The position numbers were made by a program, and so were the translations under genes. Positions 36,050 through 47,600 of a stretch of DNA of 64,000 nucleotides are shown here, piece by piece. The notes below the pieces were generated by a model. The model was given only the letters and a program-made list of their open reading frames with translations. It was not told the origin of the DNA and searched no databases. Within the stretch, counting starts at the first letter, position 1. The number at the start of each line of letters is the position of its first letter. Source of the stretch: Lutjanus erythropterus (lineage: Eukaryota; Chordata; Actinopteri; Lutjaniformes; Lutjanidae); NCBI GenBank assembly GCA_020091685.1, contig CM034603.1, positions 27,992,298 through 28,056,297 of the forward strand, given 5' to 3'.

Positions 36050-36185
36050 GCATGATGTGTGGCATGACTCAGGAAGTGGTGATGAAACAACAAAGGTAGA
36101 GAAAGCAGAAGTGTGTCTGGCACATAGTGCAGACGCTCAGACAGAAACACTGAACGTTCGACTGAAACAGACTGGCATCTGTGAG
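36050..36185 (+). other. gpr55: Probable gpr55 non-coding first exon
   Basis: The exon would end at 36185 in a strong donor, CTGTGAG|GTAAGAG. The acceptor CCCCTGCAG|CAGCAGCGACACC lies at 37082/37083, 13 nt before the start codon. A 5' exon followed by an intron just before the ATG is the usual layout for a GPCR of this type. The 5' limit is not defined by the sequence. Confidence 0.5.
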
Positions 36186-37095
36186 GTAAGAGCACAACAA
36201 CATTTAATAGTTTCAATTGTACATGTTTAACACTAAAACTGTGTCAGGTTAGACTTTTGTACATTTAAGTGTTGCAGTTAAATGTTAATGAATCAAACGT
36301 GTGCAGCACTTCTGTTAAAATGTTTAAATTACAAGCCAGACATTCATTGCAAGTATTCATTGAGAAGATATAAGTTAGGAATGACTATAAAGGAATTACC
36401 AAAACATTTTAGACTATTAATTTATTAGGATCAAGATTAATCTGTTTGGATCTTGTTAATTTGAATGAGCCAACAACATAATATTTATATATATCTTACT
36501 ATGCCAACATTATCTATGTGAGTCTAGTGAATGATTTTTTTTATTTCTTTATTTCTGTCTAGATGTACAAAGTTCAGACTTATGGTTGTGGTCTTTCTCT
36601 GTAAAACCATTCTTACTTGGTTAGTAATAGCATGACTTTTCTCTGTCACAAGCTCACATTTTCCTCTACTGATGACCACAGAGTAGCACCAGGTCCCACA
36701 GAAGACTTGATACTCGTGTACTTGTGTTTTGCTGCAATTAAATCGCTAAACTCTGAGATTCTTATGGTATTAGAGCTTAATTAAAAGACAGGTGCATTGA
36801 AAAGGTCAAACACCCATGGATGTTTAAATGTGAAGTGAATATAAAGCATGTGATTTAAAGTAATACAATATATATTCTCATGGAGTTTTGGCCTTTATAT
36901 CAGGAAGCAGATGCACAGCTAGTGAGCCCACATGAGTCTGAGGTTTCAAGTTGCTTGGCAGACGGGCACGTCTTATAGATGTTTCTGTGTGGGAACAAAG
37001 AATAATGACAGGAGAGACTGATTCATTTTGAAATTGAGACAAAGCTGTGAAATTAAATCAAATCAAACTATTACCCCTGCAGCAGCAGCGACACC

Positions 37096-40000
37096 ATGAC
37101 AAACTGTTCGTTTCACGATGTGGACCACCTGATGAAAACTTTGGAGCTGGTCATCTACATCCCCATATTCGTCGCTGGTTTGATTCTCAATGCTGCAGCG
37201 CTGGTGGTGTTCTGTGTCTTACTGCGAAAATGGACGGAGTCAACAATCTACATGACCAGCTTGGCTCTGATGGACCTTCTCCTCCTCTTTCCTCTTCCCT
37301 TCAAAATGCACGCCACCAACCACCTCTGGCCAGGTGAACTCCAGCCTCTCTGTTCAGTCTTGGAAAGCCTGTATTTCGTTGGGATATATGGCAGCATCTA
37401 CACGATCATGTGTATAGCTGTGGACCGGTGGGTGGCTATCTGTCACCCGTTCAAAGCCAAGTGGCTGCGTTCACCCAAATTGGCTATTGGGACCTGCATG
37501 GTTGTTTGGGTGCTGGTGCTGGCAGCGATCTTTCCGACCACTCATGGCTTCAGGGAGGCCGGGGGGGACGAGTTCCACTGCTTCCACGGGTTTTCAAAGA
37601 AAGGCTGGAGCCCACTGGTCATCCTCTGTCTGCAGGTGTTTGGGTTCCTTTTGCCTGCACAGGTGGTGATTTTCTGTTCGGTCCGAACCATCTGGAAGCT
37701 TCAGCAGTCCGGCCAGAATAGTGCACAGAGCCAGGCCTGTGTGAAGATCATCTACAGCAGTCTGAGTGCCTTCCTTTTGCCTTTCACCCCCAGCCACCTC
37801 GCCATCTTCCTGCAGTTCCTGGTGAGATCAACCACAAGTTAATTTTAGTAAAATGAGTTCTGGGGAGCAAAAACAGTGATGAAGGTTAGAGTTGATAACA
37901 TAAAGGTGACAAAACAATCTCACCTCAACATTCATTTAGAAGTTGTTCTGGAGTTTATTATCACATCACGTAGTCTTCATCAGCAACACAGGGTTTTGTC
38001 CAGTTGTGACAGAATTCTAACCGTTTAAATTCCCATTTTTCATGACCACTTTAAAGATCCAGTAAGTGATTCTGGAGAAAGATAGTTAATTGTTAAAACT
38101 CATTATCAGGTCGTTACATTACCAATGCTTTGGCATGCTGTCTCAAAGATGGTTGATTACTGAGTGTCATTCCCAGGTCGTCACATAGTGAAGTTTTGCA
38201 AATGAGTCTCAACAATCAACTATCTTACCGACATGTGATTGGCCAAAGTTTCCCGTCACAGGCTAGATTTACTAAAGCCTGAAAACAGAGCAAAGAGGAG
38301 GAGCAGAATTCTTTTCTTCTGCCAGACTACTTTAATTATATTCTGCTGAAAGGTTATTATGGAACTTTGCCAAATGACACCAAAAATAAACTGTCAACCT
38401 CAGCTTCTTCAGGACTTCTTGTCCAAAATACATCAATTCAAATGTATCAAGCAATGTCTGAAACTCATTATTAATTTTGCAATTAACAAATGATTTGAGA
38501 TGACTTCTATCATATACTTTACTAATTACGGTCCTCAACAAAAGGGAATGGATTTCCAGACCGCTTTACGTGGGGCGAAAAATCAATTTGCTTTCTCAGA
38601 GACTGCAGGAGCATCTGCTTTGTGTTACTTCGCTGTCAGATGTAGTACTTCCTGCCTTATTTTTTTACACAAAATCAAACAAAACTGCTCAACTTCTACA
38701 GCAACACGCATATCGGGCAGGGCTGTAACCTGAATTTAGAAAAGTATTATTTCCTTGGTTTGGTTTGAAAAATGACAAACCAGCAGGCTTATGGTTTTAC
38801 TTTTTGATTATTTGTTCCAACAAATTTCCTTTTTAAAAAAAAAAATGTATTTATTGCTCTTCAGATAGTTCTACAGATAACTACAATGCAAATAATATTT
38901 TTGAGTTTTACAAATTGAGCAACAGGGGAAAAATAATTAACTGAATTAAAGAATAAAAAACAAAAAACAAACACACAAGAAAGAAGGGGGATCAAGCTGC
39001 TTAGAAATCCAATATGAGAGTATTCACTCACTACTGTATATCAAAAAATAAATAAATAAAATTAAATAATAATAATGACAATAACTTTTTGATCAAGAGT
39101 TGCATGAGTGTATATTTAAAGCCTAGATTCAGCATAACAGAATTATTAGCAGAGGCAGTGTTTATCTCTTTTTTTTTTCTCGTTTCAAGTGCTGTGTGAC
39201 ATCTCTTAACCATGAAATGTAACTGGGAGGCTGTGGGTTTTTCACATTTAAGGAGAACCAATCTGGGTGCTTATAACATTATAAAAGGTGTGATTGTGCG
39301 ATTAACTCCATTAAGAGGGCAACCGTCTCCCTAATCACTGAATATCAGCTGTCCAACAATATCAGACAGAGTCTGGAAAATAGATTTTCAGTAATTAAGT
39401 ATTTGATCAAACACACTTCATTAGTGAAGGTCTTTTTTTCCAATTTGAATATTACAAAATATGTGCATGGAAGCAAAAAAACCAGCCTCTTTAACCAGAA
39501 GATGGTGAAGCACATTATGCACTGTTAATTTAATTTTGATTTTAGCATCAAATATGGTACCTGTTTGTTTCAACAACAAAAAAAATCATATAGAATTATA
39601 AAAGATCATGACATCCTGGAGTTCAGGCATAAAGAAAAAAAACTGATGTTGTCTTAGCTGACTGCTTTAGCACCTGTTTTCAAAGCAACACGCAGTAACA
39701 GATTGTTTGAATGAGGAAATGCAGAGGACATGACCCCAGTGTCCTTACTGTTGTTCAGCGGTTACAACCCTGGTAATCACATGGTTAGGATATTTTTCTC
39801 CCATAAGCAAGAGATCTAATTTGAAACAAAATCATTATTGTCACTGAGTCTGACAAGTACAACAACATGCAACAGGTGATCGTCATGAAGAAGAGATCAT
39901 CTTCAAAGAAAGAACCTGATAAGAACTTGTAAAACCACAGCAGAGCTCACACTGCCGAGTTACCTCAAGATATTAAGACTTTCATGCATGTAGGCAAGAT

Positions 40001-40262
40001 GTTAGACTAGATAGATAGACTAATGTTTATCTGCCCTCCATGCCAGGTGCACCAAGGCGTGATTCAGGACTGCAGCTCCAAGACGAGCATCAGCCTGTTC
40101 ATACAGATCACCATGTGCCTGTCCAACATCACCTGCTGCCTTGACGCCCTGTGCTACTACTTCATCGCTCATGAGGTGAGGACCAGCAGAAACTCCTTCA
40201 GCTCCCTGAGGCGGTCAATGATCAGCCAAAGAAGAGCCACCTTCAGCACTTCGGAGGTCTGA
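37096..40262 (+). CDS. gpr55: GPR55-like class A G-protein-coupled receptor, two coding exons
   Basis: Coding exons 37096-37821 and 40047-40262 join as FLQFL|VHQGVIQDC to give 313 aa, close to the roughly 319 aa of human GPR55. Seven hydrophobic helices are present: TM1 about residues 17-42, TM2 52-72, TM3 87-109, TM4 129-147, TM5 173-195, TM6 215-242 and TM7 255-282. C86 and C162 are placed to form the TM3-ECL2 disulfide. The TM3 end is VDRW (110-112) in place of DRY, and TM7 reads CLDALCYYF instead of NPxxY, as in GPR55/GPR35/LPA-type receptors. GPR55 responds to lysophosphatidylinositol and couples to G12/13 and Gq. The neighbour itm2c, in convergent orientation, matches mammalian synteny. 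GPR35 is the main alternative; TM6-TM7 similarity (FLQFLV...CCLD..CYYF) favours GPR55. N3 (N-C-S) is a possible glycosylation site. Confidence 0.9.
37822..40046 (+). other. gpr55: gpr55 intron inside the coding region
   Basis: Donor CTG|GTGAGATC and acceptor CATGCCAG|GTGCACC are in phase 0. The 2.2-kb intron contains a dispersed repeat (38220-38410) and AT-rich sequence. Read through, the first exon would end with the six residues VRSTTS and a stop at 37840-37842. Confidence 0.8.
38220..38410 (+). repeat. Dispersed repeat shared with 25.3 kb
   Basis: The same ordered blocks as the copy at 25290-25455 (GTGATTGGCC, CAGGCTAGA, GAAAACAG, GGAGCAGAATTCT), in the same orientation. Confidence 0.7.
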
Positions 40263-42597
40263 ATGCGGGGCAAAGTCAATACGAGTTGAAATATAATTTG
40301 TCCTGTAATTGAGGATCGAGGTGGAGAATACGAGAACTGGCTTCTGTGAGCTTCAGGGCAGAGCAGCGAAACTGAAAAAGGGCCAGTATTGATTCAAATA
40401 GCTGACAAGCAAATGTGACACTCACTACGAGTAATTGGTGAAAACGAAGCAGGTCAGAGTGCAATCTCAATTAACCACAGCGCTGAGAGAAAAGCTAAAA
40501 TGCAGTATGGGAGGAAGATCAGACGAGCAATGATATATGATTTGGTCCAGTGGCAGGAAGCCGGTAGGCACCGATGTAACCTCAAAGAGCTCCAATACCC
40601 AAACTGTCTGCAAAAAGAGCATCTGCCAACGCACCACGATGTGATTTTTATAGAATGAATTTAGCACAAGCATGTGACATCGCTTGAAGGTCGTCCAGTC
40701 ATACAGACAATAAATGAGAGATTGATGTGGGGTATGATTGATCAGGCACACCAGCAGTTCAGCACAGACCTTTGTGGTCTACTGCAATTGTTCAAGAAGT
40801 TGAGTCAAAATGAAGTAAAAGGCGCTCTCACAGTTTTGAAGCCCTCGTCAGGGGCAAGACCAGACATTTAAGATTGGGGCAAATATATTTCGGAATGTAA
40901 TACTCATAAAAAATACTCATAAAAGCACAAGTACGCAAAAATTACTAAATTCTTGCGTATTGATTTGTTACTTCCACCCCGCTTATAAGTCATAACTAGT
41001 TATGATAATAATCATATATTTTATTTCTATAGTATCATATATAAAATGCAGATTTACATTAAAAAGGTGACTTGAAACAAGTAAATAATTAAAACTCAAG
41101 CAAAATAAACTTACATATTAATTCAACTATTAATTTCCACATTCACGTACATGAATGAATCAGGATCTGTAAATCTCACAAAGGTACCGACCAGTGGTGA
41201 TCTTGAAACACATTACTGTTATAAATTATTCTTACTTAAAATGTATTTTTATTTAATGTTAATGCCAACACATCTTTTAAAATAATTTTTAAATTACATT
41301 TCACTGCTATTTTTATTGCTGACAAAAGTTAGTTTTCTTAGTTTGGTTCTTTGGCACACTGTGAATTCTTTGAGAAATATTATTTACTTGTAATACAAGT
41401 AACTATATCTGCCATTGATAATAAGTAAAATTTACAGGCGTCAAATTCAGGATCAGTGTATATTAACAATAAAGTCTGAACATTAAATATTTTGTCTTTT
41501 CTCTGTATTCAATTGAAAATAGGTTTAAAAGGATTTTCATCTCATTGCATTCTGTTTTTACATTTTACACAGCATCCCTGCTTTTTTGGAACTGTGGTTG
41601 TATCTAAAAATATGAGAAATAAATTTCACCCATAAATTCTGGGTTAGGGTTAGTTTGACATGTTTATTTTTAGAATTTGATGCAGACAGAAGTTACCTTT
41701 ATGTATCTGTCCTGTAACTGCTCTTATATAAATAAAACCCAAGGCTAAGTGGCAAAGATTTTCCACTTACATATCTTTTTAATTTATCTCTGACCTTTTG
41801 AGCACAAACTCAAATAATGTTCAGAGGGATTATACTTCTTGTAGTGATATGAACACGGAGGGAATGTTGGCTGAAAGTTTAATGGATTGAAAACCAACAG
41901 ACTGTTTTTTTTTGTTTTTTTGTTTTTTGTACTTATCACTGAGCTCACCACGATGTATATGAATGGCGTATGTACATATAATTGTCTATGTATTTTTATT
42001 TTTATTTGTATTTTATTTTTACAATGTAGCTTCAAACCTCAAAATGTGCAATAATATTATTACATTTGTAAGAAGCCAGCTGTAAATGCTCGTCAGCGTG
42101 ACCCGTGTACTACAAGACTGTTATGATGATGTGTTAATGCACTCAAAGCTAAACTCAAATGGAAAGTTGTACATGCGGTATATTTAAGTCGCTGCCTTAT
42201 TTTGCTCTCGCTGACTTAAAGTAAAAGGCGATTGACACACCACTCCATTAGGGGATTTATTGTATATTAATGCAGATTTTATTGTAGAAAATAGCCAGTG
42301 TAAAGCTTTGTTATAAAACCAGAAGGAAGACATGAAACCTGTCACATTTGGTTTACTTGCATTATTTGTTTCTCGATACTTTCACTTTGCATTAGCCTCC
42401 ACTCTGTTGAGTTTCAGTTATTGAGCTCAGTTTAGTTTAATGTTATTTTAATTTTTATTTCTGTAATTTTTCCTTAAGTGAAATTTGTATTTGTGAAGCT
42501 GTGGAGTTTCTTGATCTTGGCCAGCACAGCCTGCAGGTCTGCAGCTTTTCTGCTCAACTGGTCTGTAAAATAAAGTAACTGCACACAGCAACGTTCC
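40263..42597 (+). terminator. gpr55: gpr55 3' UTR, probable extent
   Basis: No other exon is supported between the gpr55 stop and an AATAAA at 42569-42574 that is followed by GT/T-rich sequence (TGTTTTACTTCTGTGGTT). Several weaker A-rich signals occur earlier, so the true end could lie upstream. Confidence 0.4.
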
Positions 42598-43520
42598 AGT
42601 GTTTTACTTCTGTGGTTAAAGTCTGTTCTGAAACTTAAAGCTTTTTCTCGACAGTTTGCACAACATCAATTTTGACATGAAATCTCCCACTTCCATTTTG
42701 AAGTGAAATACTGTAAACCACACGAGATTCATCCTGTGACGCACTGCGTTCACCACGAAGCTGCTGTCTGTTATGTTTCCTAAGCAACATACTACAGGTA
42801 AATATGGGTAACATGTCCTACAGAAGCTGAACTGATTTGGGCTGTGTGTTTGTCCCAGTTAATTGATGTCTGTACTGGCTGTGAGGAAGTTCACACAGAA
42901 AAAATATGGTATTTTTTCCCCTTTATAAAGACTAGCTGCCCTTTTACAGTGTTCACATATCATTGTTAGCTAGGGCTGTCACGATTTTCACTACATGATT
43001 ATTGGGGGTAAAAGAACTCATGCTAACGATATTATTGCAATATCTACTGAAAATTTGCAGAAGAAAAAATGCTATCAAATGAATTGCTAACTTTGTTATT
43101 TTGACTCTTTTTTGAAAGCTCAATTAATTACACAGACAATATGAGTGTAGGCAGGTGGCGAGAGATTCTGAAACCATATGGCTTGAGATATACTCATTTG
43201 TAGCTATGCGTTTGCATGCGCATCATGGCTGCCTTGTGTATCATGCATTCATTTTGTGCAATGTTTGCGTATTATCTCTGTTTGAGAGGCGCTGGACAAT
43301 AATGAAAATATTTAATTTTATTTTTCATTAAAAAATAAAATGTTGATATCATGTTCATAAGACACACATGATAATATTGTGAAAATAGTCCATATTCAAT
43401 AGGGGTGTCACAATATCACGGTTGCTGTCAATACTAGTATATTGTGACTCTCCTATTGTTAGCATAATTATTCTCACCCATGATGTGTGTGCTTTACTGA
43501 AAATGATGAACATTCAAAAG
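42598..43520. other. Spacer between convergent gpr55 and itm2c
   Basis: It holds two fragments of AGGGCTGTCACGATTTT / GGGGTGTCACAATATCAC-type fold-back elements near 42970 and 43405, and otherwise AT-rich sequence with no gene. Confidence 0.5.
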
Positions 43521-44607
43521 ACAATAAAAGTTTGATCATTTATTCTTAAAGCAGCAAAATATTACAAGGAAAATCGACTGTACAGCGAAATAAGGTATCC
43601 AAGACAATGAAATATGAGCACATATCACAGGTCTCTCTCAACAGAGACTTATTTGCTCCAAGTTGTACATCAGAAAGACACCCCAAATCTTTTTTTTTTT
43701 AAGTTGGGACGAATCAACATTGTAAAGATTATAATGCCAAGATAGGAAGTATAAGTAAAGAGCTAAAAGACAACAGGCAAATCCAAGTGAAGAAGAGGAA
43801 GAGCAAGACAAAATGTGTTTTAGCCTTTGATATCATCTACAGTAAAAAGCATTCTTTCTAAATATGTCATACTAAGCATAGCATCGCTGACTGCAGACTT
43901 TGGTTCCTTCTGTCCCTCTAAAGCATTGCTACTAATTACAGTCTAAAGCCATAGTATCCAAGGAGTAGGAAAAGTGTGATACCAAAGGAAATAAAGAGAC
44001 AAACCATAAAGAAATGACTGCTCACAAAACAAGTCGATTTCAGATAAAAATCTATGCATGTAACAATATGTTCAAAATCAATTTACAGTATATATTGCTT
44101 AGGAACAATCAAAGTTATGTACACCATTCATTAATGACATAAACCAGCAAATAAAATTCTAAACTACATGAGGTATGTTTTGCCATTTTCTGACATTCAA
44201 AACAAAATAAAATAACAAACAGTAACTTAAGTGCACAGTGCAAGCAGCTTCAAAGTATCCTCATCACCACCCACAGCGCACTAAATGAATAAATAACAAT
44301 TAAGACAAATATAAAATAAAAATTTCTAATGAATATGTCAGAAACTGACACACATTATCAGCTTATGCACAACCTGACAAGTTACAGATATATCTGAACA
44401 CATCCAAATATACAGACTATCTGAATAAAAAAGACAGTAAAAGAGCATTTCCAACTTGAGACAAAAAACAAACAAACAAACGAACATTAAAACTGAAAGT
44501 GTTGGACAAACACGTGCTCTTAAAGTGCAGTTAAAAGCCTAAAGAATTCAAGAGGTATGGTTTGAAATTGGCTTCAGTGTTGGATGGCTGTGATTTCCGC
44601 CTCAGAT
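43520..44607 (-). terminator. itm2c: itm2c 3' UTR and polyadenylation signal
   Basis: On the minus strand an AATAAA hexamer (complement of 43539-43544) lies about 1.1 kb after the itm2c stop. No competing exon lies between. The extent is inferred. Confidence 0.5.
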
Positions 44608-47600
44608 TTAGACTCTGTCGCAGATGACGGTCTCAACCACAAAAGTGTTCTCGAAGTGGCGAATGCTGTGGCATTTCTTTGTCTCACGCCTCTCAATACC
44701 TGGAAGAGAAAAGAAGAAAAGGTTTTCAGTACTGAAAGTGGACGCTTGCAATATATTGCTATGATGCATACAAGCGTTCATTTTTAATCAGCAGCGGTGA
44801 TCCCGCAAATCACATCCATATATGTACTAGGGGGAAGTTTGTTGCATCATTTCTGAAGCTTTTACTCCAATCAAAGGCAGCAACGACAGAGATATCACTC
44901 ATGTGCATCACTACCTCCTCCGTAGTGTGTGGATGTGTCCACTGCACTATGAGTGACTCACAAAGCAGGAAGTTCCCAGGCTTCGCCCACACACAAACAC
45001 TGGCATGATAATCAGGCTGCCAGGCTGTCAGAGGAGGATTTTACACTGCGGACACATGGTCTTAAGTGTTCACTAGGAAGCCCCTATTTGGTTCTGGTTT
45101 AGCTGTTTTCTGGATGGTCACTTGCTCTCTGTTTGCTCCTACACATCAACTCCTGAACACCGGATTTCCCTGTGACTCAATGGAGGAACACTGTCCCATT
45201 TGATTGCACAGTGACCAAGTACGTCACATAACTCAACAAGAGTTGGTGGAGAAGAGGGTGATAAATCAGCGGAAGTGACCAAGCACTCGTCACTCATTAT
45301 TTAGCATCTCAAATTGCCTTAGTGCAGTGGCTCTATTTGAAATATTTTTTCAAGCTAAGTAGATGTGGATGGAAGGGGGGTGGAGGAGACAGGTGCCAAT
45401 GTTGAAACAAAACCTACACCCTTGCTGGAAAAGTCTGTATAAAGAGGTATAATACAATTAGGTAAATCTAATGAAAACATATTCTTCCTGATACTAATGG
45501 TATTTTGTCAGCTCCGTTTTCATTTTCTTTTTCACTTCTTTTTCTGTGTTTTCAGGTCTATTACTGCTATGTTTCAACCACAAATCCAATTTCTTGATAT
45601 TAATGTGTCATTCAGTACCAAAGTGGCTTCCTGTTCAGAGTGAACGTGATTGCATTTGTTGCATTCCTCTTCTATGAGGTTTTATAGTAGTCGACAGTAT
45701 TTGGCAATTAACGATTGCACTGAAAATTGGAATATTGAATATAAAATGGTGCTTAATCAAACTTGCAGTGTTCATTTAACTTATTATATTGGAATCATTT
45801 TAGGAATTAGAAATGATTTATATTTTTTTAAATTAACATTTTAAAGAAATCTCAATTCCCTGCAGTACTCCAAAGTATCCCTAGGGGCACTAGCACCCCC
45901 TTTTGAGTAACACTGCCTCAGAAGATGGTAAAAGGGAGTGGATGTGTACTCACGTCGGCGCTGGTTGCGGCGTCTGAGGCGATAAGTTTCTTTGCCATAG
46001 CAGAGCCTGTAGATGAAGGGGCCCAGCTGCCTCATGTTCCTCACCCTCCCTGTCACCACCATCTCCTCATGGATGATGTAAGTCTGAGGAAGGTACGTCC
46101 CTCTCTGTAGAAAAAGAGACACAAATGAATCACTCTGTCTGTGGGAGGAACACTGCAGACAGGAAGATGGGAACACGCTGTCCTTCACTCTCTCAGACAG
46201 CCATTCATCGCCAACAATGCCTTCATGACGGTGACATCAACAGCGAACGTGGTGAGTGCCTCACCTTGACATTGACGAGCAGCTCCCACAGGTTCCTTGG
46301 AGGCATCACCAAGGTGGTGTTCAGCTCTGTGATGTAGCATTTGTCCAAAGCAATGTCATGATAAGCTGTGAGCCCCTGAAAATGAGTTTTAAAAAAAGTT
46401 TAAAACCTGAGCCTTAATGGTACATTTTAACAAGAAACTGTAATGAGAGCAACTCAGAGAACACATGGATGCATCAACCTACCCTCTGAAAGTCGTGGAT
46501 AATATCAGCGGGGTCGCTGCCTCCAAAGTGTGGCACAGGTACGCTGATCTGCTCATAGTTATCGTCAAGGTAGATGCCAACATTCTCCTCGAGTTCTTGT
46601 CGGCCCCTCAGAGGGGCGTACACAGAGTCCTCGTAGACCACCCGGCAGTGGAACAAGCTGTCTTCTGGTATCTGCTAATGGGATGCAACAGAGCTCAGTT
46701 AGCATGTGAAAATCTGCGCTACTGGCTTCAGGATACAATGTAAGAAAAGGGAGGTAATGTGAACAGACCTGAGGTATAAAGTAGTAGCGATAGACGTAGA
46801 TGGAGGCCAGCACCAGTCCTGACATGAAGATCACCAGGCCAAAGGTGAGGCAGCAGAGGCCGGTTGGAAAAGGCTTCTTGGAACTGACTGGAAGAACCAG
46901 CTGCTCCTGTAAAGAAAAAAGCAGTTTGGTGAGAAGACAGATACGGTTTTCAAATTTTCCAGTAACACTTGAAATGAATCAAATCCAGTTCTATGATGGA
47001 GAATCGGTGGACATGATGTCCTCTCATTCTGCCATGCTTTCCAAATCATCCAAATTGTAACAGAGTTAATTCTGACGAAAGGAGGTTGCCAAGTCGTTAG
47101 TCAGGGGAGATCTGGTAGACGTAGGATGGACTGAAATGAGACATGCCAGATGCCCACCCACAGTCTCTCAGTCAATCTGCTGCCTCTCCCTACTACTGTT
47201 GCTATGGAGAGCGGAAGCAGGGAGAACAGATTGTGCCAGGCTCTGACGAAGATGCTGGCACGTGGCCGTCTGGGTCTATTCTTAGAGGCCCTATTTCCAC
47301 GCTCCATATTTGCAGTTAGCTAGCAGCACCCACAGTGGGAGTTTAAATGAGAACAATTGCGTGGAGTTGGAGTCCCTCAGCAGAGGCGGACGTATTAATA
47401 GATCTACACACATTGGCTCTGACGCCTTGCCCTACTGTCACACAGCCAATCTGAATCTATACAGCCTTTGACATCATGTCTTATTCTTCTCTTGACGTAG
47501 CAAACAGGTGAAAGGTGTTTGCAGAAGTGATGTATGCGTCATCAAGGGGTATTCAATGTGTACAGTGCGTTGGAGAAAAAAGATGAGGCTTAGACAGGCG

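Larger units (their letters stand above)
33321..36050. other. Intergenic DNA between snorc and gpr55
   Basis: Repeat-rich spacer: a poly(T) run at 33337-33356, a complete MITE at 34395-34766 and a partial hAT-like element at 35650-35825. No exon is supported. Confidence 0.55.

Noticed and set aside
41640..41656. Interstitial GGGTTAGGGTTAG telomere-like motif
   Set aside because: Only two units, within chance expectation, with no array.
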